Shown piece after piece: positions 10,243-19,370 of a stretch of 64,000 bases of DNA; position 1 is the stretch's first letter; the number at the start of each line of letters is the position of its first letter. Source of the stretch: an uncultured Gammaproteobacteria bacterium. GTDB lineage: Bacteria; Pseudomonadota; Gammaproteobacteria; GCA-002705445; GCA-002716945. The stretch is from positions 124,001 through 188,000 of the forward strand of contig CACEHM010000003.1 in NCBI GenBank assembly GCA_902559355.1, in the 5' to 3' direction. Below the pieces are notes generated by a model. That model was not told the DNA's origin, searched no databases, and worked only from the letters and a program-made list of their open reading frames with translations. The position numbers and the translations under genes were made by a program.

Positions 10243-10911
10243 ATGGATATAAATAGTATAAAAGGAACAGGGTTAACTTCACAATCTAGCAGAGAAAAAC
10301 TTATTCATGAACTTAAGGGGTTAGGTATTAAAAATTCTGAAGTTCTAAACTTGATTTCAAATATGCCCAGACACCTATTTCTTGATACGGCGTTAGCTAG
10401 TAGAGCATATGAAAATGTATCATTACCAATTGGTTTCAAGCAGACAATATCACAGCCATACATGGTGGCAAAGATGACTGAATTATTACATGAAACGAAT
10501 TCCATGAATCATGTATTGGAAATTGGAACAGGATCTGGCTATCAAACATCTATATTGTCTATGCTTTTTAAAAAAGTTACTACAATTGAGAGAATCAGCA
10601 CATTACACGAACAATCAAAAAAGAAATTAAATTACTTAGGATTTAAGAATATTTCTTTCATTCTTGGAGATGGACACTTAGGCTTTCCTAATAATGCTCC
10701 CTATGATGCCATTATCATTACAGCAGTTGCTGATGACTTACCAGAGACTCTCATTAATCAGCTCTCACCTACAGGAAGAATTGTACTTCCACTTATGCAT
10801 AAAGGTGAACAAAAACTTACTAAATTAAAGAATACTAAAAATGGAATTATAAAAAAGATTATTGAGGATGTAGTATTTGTTCCAATGCTTAAAGGTGTTG
10901 AGAATACATGA
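10243..10911 (+). CDS. pcm: Protein-L-isoaspartate O-methyltransferase
   Basis: A 222-residue SAM-dependent methyltransferase that repairs isoaspartyl damage in proteins. The isoaspartate-specific segment MPRHLFLD...AYENVSLPIGFKQTISQPYMVA at about residues 42-75 is present, and the SAM-binding loop is VLEIGTGSGYQTSIL near residue 90. It starts three bases after surE and ends in an ATGA overlap with yqaA, so it is translationally linked on both sides. The function is well supported by motif and by the conserved surE neighbour. Confidence 0.95.
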   Translation: MDINSIKGTGLTSQSSREKLIHELKGLGIKNSEVLNLISNMPRHLFLDTALASRAYENVSLPIGFKQTISQPYMVAKMTELLHETNSMNHVLEIGTGSGYQTSILSMLFKKVTTIERISTLHEQSKKKLNYLGFKNISFILGDGHLGFPNNAPYDAIIITAVADDLPETLINQLSPTGRIVLPLMHKGEQKLTKLKNTKNGIIKKIIEDVVFVPMLKGVENT

Positions 10912-11468
10912 AAAACTTTATTTTTAATGTTATAAATAAATGTGGCTCAACAAAATCTTTAATCTATCTAAGAATACTTAGTTTTACTGAATCTATCTTC
11001 TTCCCAATACCAACTGATGCTTTATTAGCCCCTATGGTATTATCCAGAAAGCATAATTGGATTCGCATTACACTCATTGCCTCTTTTTGGTCAGTATTAG
11101 GTGGAATAGTTGGATACTGTCTAGGTTATTATCTATTTGACTTAATAGAGACTTATCTTCATCAATTAAATAAATATGGTCAATATTTAGAGGCGAAATC
11201 AATGTTCGAGACTTATGGTATTATCTTTTTGTTTATTGCAGCATTCACGCCCATCCCCTATAAAGTATTTACCATAAGTGCAGGAGTGCTAAGTTATAAT
11301 ATATTCTTATTCACCATCATTTCAATTATCGGGCGCTCAGCAAGATTTTTCCTCGTATCATTTATATGTATGCGATATGGAGAATCTATTCTTAAGATTA
11401 TTAATAAGTACTTATTGGTTATAGCAATATTTGTAATACTTATTTTGACTTTATGGATAAAGTATTGA
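10908..11468 (+). CDS. yqaA: YqaA family inner-membrane protein
   Basis: A 186-residue multi-spanning membrane protein of the YqaA/DedA-like (SNARE-associated) family, whose biochemical role is not established. Features include SFTESIFFPIPTDALLAPMVL near residue 26, the glycine-rich segment VLGGIVGYCLGYYL, and AAFTPIPYKVFTISAGVL with conserved FTPIPYK. At least four hydrophobic stretches are visible. It overlaps pcm by four bases (ATGA) and the convergent downstream gene by 18. In many relatives this gene sits between pcm and nlpD-rpoS, which supports the call. Confidence 0.85.
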   Translation: MKNFIFNVINKCGSTKSLIYLRILSFTESIFFPIPTDALLAPMVLSRKHNWIRITLIASFWSVLGGIVGYCLGYYLFDLIETYLHQLNKYGQYLEAKSMFETYGIIFLFIAAFTPIPYKVFTISAGVLSYNIFLFTIISIIGRSARFFLVSFICMRYGESILKIINKYLLVIAIFVILILTLWIKY

Positions 11469-11813
11469 GATAAACGAGCGACTTTCAGATAACAATATAT
11501 TATGTGTTTTACATGCAGAATCAGTATTCATAAACTCTAACCCTTTATTTTTTTTGTACATTAACTCTATAAAATCCTGATTAGGCAAGATTGTACTTTC
11601 TCCCGTACCGATAAGTACTAACGTAATCGAATCAAGGTACTGCTCAATATCATTGATGTTAATTAAATTTGGTTTATCTATAGAAAAGTTAGAGATTTTT
11701 CTGTCAAAAATTATTATTGGTTCAGAATATGAATTATCATTAATTATGATCGTGTTATTAATATATTTTTTTATATTAAAGTCACTATTATGTTTGTCTT
11801 CAACTAGTTCCAT
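11451..11813 (-). CDS. Mth938-like domain protein (DUF498 family)
   Basis: A 120-residue small protein with an Mth938-like fold. The diagnostic string is an LVLIGTGES turn near residue 70, then FIELMYKKNKGLEFMNTDSACKTHNILLSESR, matching the family pattern of GTG, a hydrophobic helix, and an M-x-T-x2-A-x-R/K-T-x-N-x-L motif. Human NDUFAF3 is a relative that helps assemble complex I, but the bacterial role is unknown, so I do not assign one. It is convergent with yqaA (18-base overlap) and divergent from hom with 58 bases between. Confidence 0.8.
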   Translation of the reverse strand: MELVEDKHNSDFNIKKYINNTIIINDNSYSEPIIIFDRKISNFSIDKPNLININDIEQYLDSITLVLIGTGESTILPNQDFIELMYKKNKGLEFMNTDSACKTHNILLSESRSFISILYP

Positions 11814-11871
11814 TATCTCGGGAAATTAATAAATATTAATGATATTATATCCTCATTATATAGGAGTATAA

Positions 11872-13161
11872 ATGCTTAAGATAGCTGTGTGTGGATTAGG
11901 AACTGTTGGTAAAAGTTTTGTTGATCATTTTATTAAATATCAAGATTTAATATCAAAGAACTGTGGGCAAGAAATAGAGATTGCTATAATCGCTGACAGA
12001 TCTATAGATAAAAAAAAATTCAATCATGATAGTATTGAATTTTCCTCGGACATTCTCAGTGTTATTGATTCGGATTGTAATTTAATAATTGAATTAATTG
12101 GGGGTTGTGAAATTGCACTTCAACTTGTCAAAAAAGCTATTCAAAATAAAAAATCAGTTATAACTGCAAATAAAGCATTAATTGCAGAACATGGCGATGA
12201 GTTATTTGAGTTATCAAAAAAAAATAAAGTCTACCTTGGTTTTGAAGCTGCAGTTGCAGGTGCAGTGCCTATAATAAATTCTTTAACACATAATATGTTG
12301 AATGAAAATATATTATCTATCAGTGGCATAGTTAATGGAACTTGTAATTATATTTTAGATCAAATGTCATCAGATAATAAAGATTTTTCTGAGGCCTTAA
12401 AGAATGCAAAAGAATTAGGTTATGCAGAAGCTGACCCTACTTTTGATATAGGGGGTTTTGATGCAGCTCATAAGATATCTATTCTTGCTATGCTTGCATA
12501 CAATATTAAATCACCATATAAAAACATGCATATCGAAGGTATAGAATCTATTGAGACTATGGATATAGATTATGCAACAGAGCTCGGTTATAAGATAAAG
12601 CATATTGCATTAGCAAAAAGAACTAATTCACAAATAGAATGCAGAGCACATCCCGTTTTAATACATCAGACTAATATTTTATCTAATATTGATGGAGTAA
12701 TGAATGCCGTAAGTACACGAGGAGATCGTTTTGGCACATCACTTCTGTATGGACATGGAGCTGGAGGTGATGCTACAGCATCAGCAGTTGTTTCAAACAT
12801 TTCAGACTATTGTAATTTTAGTCATAAAGATTTGGATCGTTATTCTAAAAAAGACACCAATGATGAATTAGTTAACGTTATGAATATTAATGATATATGC
12901 AGTCAATACTATCTGAGAATATTCGCAAATGATGTCCCTGGAGTAATGGCTGAAGTAACATCTACTCTTGCATCTCATAAAATTAGTATAGAAGCTGTTA
13001 CACAACATGAACCACTGAAAGATGATAAATTAATCCCAATAGTAATGATTACGAATTCTGTATCATATAAATCTATTCTTTCTTCTATCAATACAATTGA
13101 ATCTTTGGATAATATAAGCGGTAAGATTAATCTAATTCGCGTCTTTAATGATAATGACTGA
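11872..13161 (+). CDS. hom: Homoserine dehydrogenase
   Basis: A 429-residue monofunctional homoserine dehydrogenase that reduces aspartate semialdehyde to homoserine. Residues 1-20 form the dinucleotide loop (AVCGLGTVGKSF); the middle domain has VTANKALIAEHG, GFEAAVAGAVPII, VNGTCNYILD and the FDIGGFDAAHKISILA catalytic segment. A C-terminal ACT domain starts near residue 345 (RIFANDVPGVMAEVTSTLA), so threonine feedback is likely. It is not fused to aspartokinase, unlike E. coli ThrA. The ATG at 11872 has a TAGGAG Shine-Dalgarno. thrC overlaps its end by 14 bases; thrB is absent between them, as in Pseudomonas. Confidence 0.96.
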   Translation: MLKIAVCGLGTVGKSFVDHFIKYQDLISKNCGQEIEIAIIADRSIDKKKFNHDSIEFSSDILSVIDSDCNLIIELIGGCEIALQLVKKAIQNKKSVITANKALIAEHGDELFELSKKNKVYLGFEAAVAGAVPIINSLTHNMLNENILSISGIVNGTCNYILDQMSSDNKDFSEALKNAKELGYAEADPTFDIGGFDAAHKISILAMLAYNIKSPYKNMHIEGIESIETMDIDYATELGYKIKHIALAKRTNSQIECRAHPVLIHQTNILSNIDGVMNAVSTRGDRFGTSLLYGHGAGGDATASAVVSNISDYCNFSHKDLDRYSKKDTNDELVNVMNINDICSQYYLRIFANDVPGVMAEVTSTLASHKISIEAVTQHEPLKDDKLIPIVMITNSVSYKSILSSINTIESLDNISGKINLIRVFNDND

Positions 13162-14554
13162 ATCTAGTTCAATGATTTATAAAAGTACTCGTGGCAAAGC
13201 AAGAGAGCTTGGCTTCAAAGATGTAATTTTTGAGGGATTAGCATCAGATGGTGGATTATATGTACCTAGTTCATGGCCAGTACTTGGTTCAAAACTTATT
13301 GAATCATTTTCTGATATGTCTTACCAAGAAATTGCATATAATGTTTTTAAGCCTTATTTAGATGACACTATTTCTGAAGATACCCTTAAGGAGATAATAC
13401 ATTACTCATATAAAAACTTTACCAGCAATGAAATTACTCCATTAAGAAAAATCAATAATAATGAATATTTATTAGAGTTATTTCATGGTCCAACTTATGC
13501 CTTCAAAGATATTGCTATGCAGTTTATATCTAGAATAATGGATTATTACTTAACTAGAGATAATAGTCATATTAACATCCTTGGTGCGACGTCGGGAGAT
13601 ACAGGATCTGCCGCAATATATGGTTTTGAAAATATTAAATCATCAAATGTTTTTATATTGCATCCTTATAATCTTATTTCTCCAACACAAAGAAAATTTA
13701 TGACTACTATTAATTCAGAAAATATCATCAATATTGCAGTAAAAGGTAATTTTGATGACTGTCAAAATATAATTAAAGAAATATTTTCTGATGAAGAATA
13801 CAAGAAATCTAATAATCTAGGCGCCATCAATTCTATTAATTGGGCAAGAATAATGTGTCAGATCACATATTATTTTTACTCAGCTAGTAGAATCAAAGAT
13901 AATGAAAATATAATTTATTCAGTGCCAACTGGCAATTTTGGTGATATTTTGGCTGGGTACATATCAAAAAAAATGGGTTTAAAGTTTAAAAAACTAAATA
14001 TAGCAACAAATGAGAATAATATTTTAGATAGAACTTTACGATCAGGCGATCATTCTATTAAAGGTGTAGTGAGTACAACGTCTCCAAGTATTGATATTCA
14101 AATATCAAGTAATTTTGAGAGATTAGTTTATGATTCTTGTAAGGATTCAAAATATATTCAAGAAATAATGCATAGTCTGAAAAAAGAAGGGGTATTTAAT
14201 TTATCAGAAAAAAGTAGATCATATATAAACAACTACTTTTCTTCTGATACTGCCACAGAAGATGAGGTAAAAGATATTATACTTCAATACTATGTTGATC
14301 ATGATATTACATTAGATCCTCATACTGCTGTTGGAGTATCATGTGGAAAAAAACAATCCACCGCTAATGACATACTGGTGACTCTCTCTACAGCTCATCC
14401 TGCGAAATTTAAAGACACGGTATCTAAGATTATATCTAATGATTCATTTATTACAGACAAAGTTAAAAATCTTGATACTATGGAAGAAAATATGATGATT
14501 GCTAACAATAACATTGAAGAGATAAAAGATATAATTAACAAGAAAGTATCATGA
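13148..14554 (+). CDS. thrC: Threonine synthase
   Basis: A 468-residue PLP enzyme that converts O-phosphohomoserine to threonine. The N-terminal YKSTRG and GLASDGGLYVP motifs are typical; K120 in TYAFKDIAMQF is the expected Schiff-base lysine; GATSGDTGSAAIYGF and PTGNFGDILAGYI bind the cofactor phosphate. The long (about 460-residue) form fits gammaproteobacterial ThrC. Several starts are possible in the hom overlap: ATG at 13148, 13154 or 13172, the last aligning best with the conserved N terminus. The final ATGA also starts a 56-codon membrane ORF. Confidence 0.95.
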   Translation: MIMTESSSMIYKSTRGKARELGFKDVIFEGLASDGGLYVPSSWPVLGSKLIESFSDMSYQEIAYNVFKPYLDDTISEDTLKEIIHYSYKNFTSNEITPLRKINNNEYLLELFHGPTYAFKDIAMQFISRIMDYYLTRDNSHINILGATSGDTGSAAIYGFENIKSSNVFILHPYNLISPTQRKFMTTINSENIINIAVKGNFDDCQNIIKEIFSDEEYKKSNNLGAINSINWARIMCQITYYFYSASRIKDNENIIYSVPTGNFGDILAGYISKKMGLKFKKLNIATNENNILDRTLRSGDHSIKGVVSTTSPSIDIQISSNFERLVYDSCKDSKYIQEIMHSLKKEGVFNLSEKSRSYINNYFSSDTATEDEVKDIILQYYVDHDITLDPHTAVGVSCGKKQSTANDILVTLSTAHPAKFKDTVSKIISNDSFITDKVKNLDTMEENMMIANNNIEEIKDIINKKVS

Positions 14555-14721
14555 GAATTCTTCTGATATTATTTCTTGGTATTTTAGTACTTGCATTTTC
14601 TCGAAAAAAAATTAACTCCAAGTATGAATTTATACACTATATCTTATCCTTAGCTTATTATGTATTGATTATACTTTTTGTGTATATTCTTGGAATGCAT
14701 TTTATGGGAAATAGTATATAA
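14551..14721 (+). CDS. Small two-helix membrane protein, coupled to thrC
   Basis: A 56-codon ORF beginning in an ATGA overlap with the thrC stop and ending in TAA at 14719-14721, one base before the convergent trxB stop. It would encode two hydrophobic helices, residues about 2-16 and 30-50, separated by a basic turn (SRKKINSK). I do not recognise the family. The evidence that it is real is its precise fit: it fills the entire 168-base gap between thrC and trxB, has a coupled start, and looks like a clean membrane hairpin. Chance ORFs of this length are common in AT-rich DNA, so confidence is moderate. Confidence 0.55.
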   Translation: MRILLILFLGILVLAFSRKKINSKYEFIHYILSLAYYVLIILFVYILGMHFMGNSI

Positions 14722-14722
14722 A

Positions 14723-15688
<966 letters not shown>

Positions 15689-15699
15689 TTAATCTAAGT

Positions 15700-15705
15700 A
15701 TTATA
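15700..15705 (-). promoter_or_regulatory. Candidate -10 box for trxB
   Basis: Read on the minus strand this is a perfect TATAAT within TGTGTATAAT, 29 bases before the trxB ATG. No convincing -35 box is visible. The surrounding spacer is almost entirely A/T, so chance matches are likely; position in a divergent gene gap is the main support. Confidence 0.35.
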
Positions 15706-15755
15706 CACAATAATTAGTTTCCATTATATATGTATATATTATTATGAAAAATTTG

Positions 15756-15761
15756 TATAAT
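15756..15761 (+). promoter_or_regulatory. Candidate -10 box for ftsK
   Basis: A perfect TATAAT lies 20 bases before the ftsK TTG start, followed by an AAAGAGG Shine-Dalgarno at 15770-15776. This would give a leader of about 14 bases. The -35 region is not recognisable. It is back to back with the trxB candidate, as expected in a divergent spacer. Confidence 0.35.
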
Positions 15762-15781
15762 TCTTATAGAAAGAGGTACAT

Positions 15782-17983
15782 TTGGCTCAAATAAAAAGAA
15801 ACAAAAAGTTTACCCAAACAAAATTGAGTTATTTGCCGAAAGAAATATACAATTTCTTCTTTCTAGCATTCACTCTCCTTTTTGCATTATCTATTATCTC
15901 TCATGATCCATCAGACCCTAATTTTTTTAAAACAGGCCTTGGAAATACAATAAATAACTACATTGGTATACTTGGATCATATATTTCTCATATTACTTTT
16001 ATGATACTTGGAAAAACTTCTTATTTTCTTACAGCTCTACTAATATATCTAGCTTTACAGAAATATAGAATTTTAATCACAAATGAAAAGTCTTTATCTT
16101 TTAAAAATATATCATTAATTGTAATACTTCTTCTTAGTCTCTCTATGATTTCAGAATATATACAAGCCGGATCAGGTGGATACCTAGGTCATATATCGTT
16201 TTACCATTTATCTAACTACATTGGCACTTACGGTTCTTTGCTAGCCTCTGTAATGTGCCTTATATACTCTTTTACTTACTATTTCGATATTTCAGTATCA
16301 AATACTTTAAATAAAGCTATCAAAATATCCACATATATATACTTAAAGACAAAGTACAAAGTTATCACTATGTATGAACAAATCAATTTAAGAATGCAGC
16401 TGGCTAAACAGAAAAAGACTAACCTTAATAACAAAGTTGAGAAAAAATCTAATGATGCTGAAGTTGAAATTATAAAACCAAAGCCTATTGAAAGTAAAAG
16501 GGCGTTCAAAGAAAAGCAGCAAATTCTTTTTAGTGATTCAAGCAGTAAACTTCCTCTATTAGAATTTCTTGAGCAACATGATTCTGAAATAATTAATCAT
16601 AATGAAGAATCTTTAAAACTAATGTCGGAAATGTTAGAACAAAATCTAAGTCATTACGGAATATCTGCAAAAGTTAAAGCTGTTAAACCAGGACCAATCG
16701 TAACTTTATTTGAAATTGAGCCTGTAGCTGGGACAAAAGCTGCAACCATAAATACTATAAGTAAAGACTTGGCTAGAACAATGACAGTTCCTAGCCTGAG
16801 AGTTGTTGAAACAGTTCCAGGTACTGCACATATAGGTATTGAAATTCCTAATGATGATAGAGAGACAGTGTCATTGAAAGATATAATAAGTTCAAAAGAA
16901 TATGAAAATTCAAAAGCTTCTCTCACCATGGCTCTCGGAAAAGATATTCAGGGTAAACCAGTTTGTGTTGATTTACACAAATTACCTCACTTGCTAGTTG
17001 CAGGAACTACAGGTTCAGGTAAATCTGTAGCAGTTCACTCAATGATTGTAAGCTTACTCTACAAACATGATACAGATGATTTAAAGTTTCTTATGATAGA
17101 CCCTAAGATGCTGGAGTTAAGTACTTATGAAGGCTTACCACATTTATTGCATCCGGTTGTTACAGATATGAATGAAGCAAAAAGCGTTCTTCATTGGTGT
17201 GTTCAAGAAATGGACAGAAGATATCGGTATATGATGGATCTAAATGTAAGAAACATCCAATCCTACAATAAACAAATTAAGAAAAATAAAGAAGAGGGCA
17301 TTAATTCTGTTTATGGACCAACTGAGGGAAATAATGAGAGATTTCATGAAAAATTACCTTATATCGTCGTAGTTGTAGATGAATTTGCGGACATGATGCA
17401 GACTGTCGGAAAAAAAGTTGAAGATTTGATAATACGTTTATCACAAAAAGCTCGTGCCGCAGGCATACATCTTATTCTTGCTACGCAAAGACCATCTGTT
17501 AATGTAATCACTGGCCTCATAAAAGCTAATATCCCAACACGTATTGGGCTTAAAGTATCTTCAAATATTGATTCAAGAACAATTCTAGATTCAATGGGGG
17601 CAGAACAACTTCTTGGACTTGGCGATATGTTATTTAGAGGTTCTGGGACAAATATACTTCAGAGAATCCATGGAGCTTATGTAAGTGAAGGAGAAATAAC
17701 AAAAGTTGCCGATTTTCTTAGAGACCAGAAACGTAATGAAGAAATTGAATCTATTCTTCTAGATGATAATGAGCCAGAGGCACAAACTGAAATAAATGAG
17801 ACATCAGATGAATTATATAATGAGGCAGTAAATATTGTTAAGGAGACTAAAAAGACATCTATATCTTTCTTACAAAGAAAGCTTAAAATTGGTTATAATC
17901 GAGCAGCTAATTTAATTGAAGCTATGGAAGCAAAAGGTATTCTGTCAGAACCGCAAAGCAATGGTAATAGAGAAATTTTATAA
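15782..17983 (+). CDS. ftsK: DNA translocase FtsK
   Basis: A 733-residue septal DNA translocase that pumps chromosome dimers toward XerCD-dif during division. Residues about 20-170 hold the N-terminal membrane segments (four hydrophobic stretches), followed by a short linker (about 190-260) instead of the very long E. coli linker. The motor has Walker A GTTGSGKS at about 409-416 and Walker B VVVVDEFADMM. The C-terminal gamma winged helix that reads KOPS is present (SISFLQRKLKIGYNRAANLIEAMEAKGI). The start is TTG at 15782 with a clear Shine-Dalgarno. serS begins five bases after the stop. Confidence 0.95.
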   Translation: MAQIKRNKKFTQTKLSYLPKEIYNFFFLAFTLLFALSIISHDPSDPNFFKTGLGNTINNYIGILGSYISHITFMILGKTSYFLTALLIYLALQKYRILITNEKSLSFKNISLIVILLLSLSMISEYIQAGSGGYLGHISFYHLSNYIGTYGSLLASVMCLIYSFTYYFDISVSNTLNKAIKISTYIYLKTKYKVITMYEQINLRMQLAKQKKTNLNNKVEKKSNDAEVEIIKPKPIESKRAFKEKQQILFSDSSSKLPLLEFLEQHDSEIINHNEESLKLMSEMLEQNLSHYGISAKVKAVKPGPIVTLFEIEPVAGTKAATINTISKDLARTMTVPSLRVVETVPGTAHIGIEIPNDDRETVSLKDIISSKEYENSKASLTMALGKDIQGKPVCVDLHKLPHLLVAGTTGSGKSVAVHSMIVSLLYKHDTDDLKFLMIDPKMLELSTYEGLPHLLHPVVTDMNEAKSVLHWCVQEMDRRYRYMMDLNVRNIQSYNKQIKKNKEEGINSVYGPTEGNNERFHEKLPYIVVVVDEFADMMQTVGKKVEDLIIRLSQKARAAGIHLILATQRPSVNVITGLIKANIPTRIGLKVSSNIDSRTILDSMGAEQLLGLGDMLFRGSGTNILQRIHGAYVSEGEITKVADFLRDQKRNEEIESILLDDNEPEAQTEINETSDELYNEAVNIVKETKKTSISFLQRKLKIGYNRAANLIEAMEAKGILSEPQSNGNREIL

Positions 17984-17988
17984 ATAAC

Positions 17989-19242
17989 ATGCTTGATTTA
18001 AAAAACATCCTGAATAATCCACAAGATGTGTCTAATGCATTATTAACCAGGGGTTATGAGTTAGATTTGTCGTTCATAGAAGATAAAGCTCAAGAAAGAA
18101 AGAAAATTATACAAAAAAAAGAACAGCTTGCTGGAGATAAAAATATTATATCTGATTCATTTCGAACAGTATCATCTGATGAAGAAAAAGAAAAATTAAT
18201 GAATCAATCCAAAAAGATTGATGATGAAGTACAATTATTAAAATCATCCCTTGAGAAGTTAGAAGATGTATTAAATGACCATCTACTTCATATTCCAAAT
18301 CTGCCTCATCCATCTTGTCCTATTGGAGATTCTGATAAGGATAATAGTTTAATAGAAAAAGTTAATGAGCCAAAAGGTGCTAACACCAAAGAACATACAG
18401 ATATTTTAGAATCCATTCAAATGATTAGTTTTGAAGAGGGTGTAAAAATCACACAATCACGTTTTGTGGTACTCAAGGATAAAGTTGCATCACTTCATCG
18501 GGCGCTTATTAATTTTATGTTATCTTCACACGTTAAAAAAAAATATATAGAGCATAATGTTCCATATATATGTAATTCTGCGAGCCTTATAGGAACAGGG
18601 CAGTTACCAAAATTCGAAGAAGACTTGTTTAAAATATCAAATTCTAACTTATACCTAATACCAACGGCAGAAGTTCCTTTAACAAATATATATAGAGATA
18701 TGATTTTATCAATTAAAGATCTACCCATTATGATGACTGCACATACCCCATGTTTTAGATCTGAAGCTGGATCATATGGTTTAGATACAAAAGGTATAAT
18801 TAGACAACATCAATTTGAGAAAGTTGAGCTTGTCCAAATTGTCCATCCAAATCATTCTCAACAAGCATTAGAAGATATTACATTACAAGCAAGATCAATA
18901 TTAGATGAACTAGAACTTCCATATCAAATAGTAGAGCTATGTACTGGAGATCTTGGTTTTTCATCACAAAAAACTTATGATCTTGAAGTTTGGTTTCCTA
19001 GCCAGAATAAATATAGAGAGATATCGTCTTGTAGTAATTTTGGTGATTTTCAATCTCGTAGGCTTAATATTAAATTCAAAGAAGATAAGAAAAAAAACTT
19101 TGTACATACTTTAAATGGTTCTGGACTTGCAGTAGGTAGAACACTAGCTGCACTTGTTGAAAACTGCTTTGATGGTAAACAAATTATTATTCCTAGTGTC
19201 CTACATAAATATTTAGATTTTAAGACCATTGAATTGTCATAA
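17989..19242 (+). CDS. serS: Seryl-tRNA synthetase
   Basis: A 417-residue class II synthetase that charges tRNA-Ser. The N-terminal antiparallel coiled coil (residues about 25-105, rich in E/K) binds the long variable arm. Motif 2 is FRSEAGSYGLDTKGIIRQHQFEKVE, and motif 3 is HTLNGSGLAVGRTLAALVENC near the C terminus; YREISSCSNFGDFQSRR contacts the adenylate. It is slightly shorter than E. coli SerRS (430). It lies directly upstream of a tRNA-Ser gene whose promoter overlaps the serS stop. In E. coli lolA and rarA separate ftsK and serS; here they are adjacent. Confidence 0.96.
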   Translation: MLDLKNILNNPQDVSNALLTRGYELDLSFIEDKAQERKKIIQKKEQLAGDKNIISDSFRTVSSDEEKEKLMNQSKKIDDEVQLLKSSLEKLEDVLNDHLLHIPNLPHPSCPIGDSDKDNSLIEKVNEPKGANTKEHTDILESIQMISFEEGVKITQSRFVVLKDKVASLHRALINFMLSSHVKKKYIEHNVPYICNSASLIGTGQLPKFEEDLFKISNSNLYLIPTAEVPLTNIYRDMILSIKDLPIMMTAHTPCFRSEAGSYGLDTKGIIRQHQFEKVELVQIVHPNHSQQALEDITLQARSILDELELPYQIVELCTGDLGFSSQKTYDLEVWFPSQNKYREISSCSNFGDFQSRRLNIKFKEDKKKNFVHTLNGSGLAVGRTLAALVENCFDGKQIIIPSVLHKYLDFKTIELS

Positions 19243-19263
19243 TATCTACTTTTCATCTATAAT
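19234..19263 (+). promoter_or_regulatory. Sigma-70-type promoter for tRNA-Ser(UGA)
   Basis: TTGTCA at 19234-19239 (five of six to consensus) and a perfect TATAAT at 19258-19263 are separated by 18 bases. Transcription would begin near 19270, about four bases before the tRNA. The -35 box overlaps the last codons of serS. This is the best-formed promoter I found in the window, and it could also drive the MFS gene and the second tRNA-Ser. Confidence 0.7.
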
Positions 19264-19273
19264 AGCGTCTTAC

Positions 19274-19360
19274 GGAGACGTGCCAGAGTGGTTGAATGGG
19301 CCGGTCTTGAAAACCGTTAGGGTGTCAAAGCTCTCGTGGGTTCGAATCCCACCGTCTCCT
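19274..19360 (+). tRNA. tRNA-Ser (anticodon UGA)
   Basis: The 87-base gene folds as a class II tRNA. The acceptor stem GGAGACG pairs with CGTCTCC, the anticodon loop CTTGAAA holds TGA, there is a long variable arm, and the T arm is GTGGG-TTCGAAT-CCCAC. It decodes UCA and other UCN codons. CCA is not encoded. The base after the acceptor stem (discriminator, 19360) is T, whereas E. coli tRNA-Ser has G. The outermost anticodon-stem pair is a C-T mismatch. serS lies 31 bases upstream. Confidence 0.93.
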
Positions 19361-19370
19361 GAATAAGATT

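Noticed and set aside
15744-15794. A 16-codon ORF upstream of and overlapping the ftsK start, a possible leader peptide
   Set aside because: It has no Shine-Dalgarno, ends 13 bases inside ftsK in another frame, and overlaps the candidate -10 box, so it would largely precede the transcript start. Likely chance.
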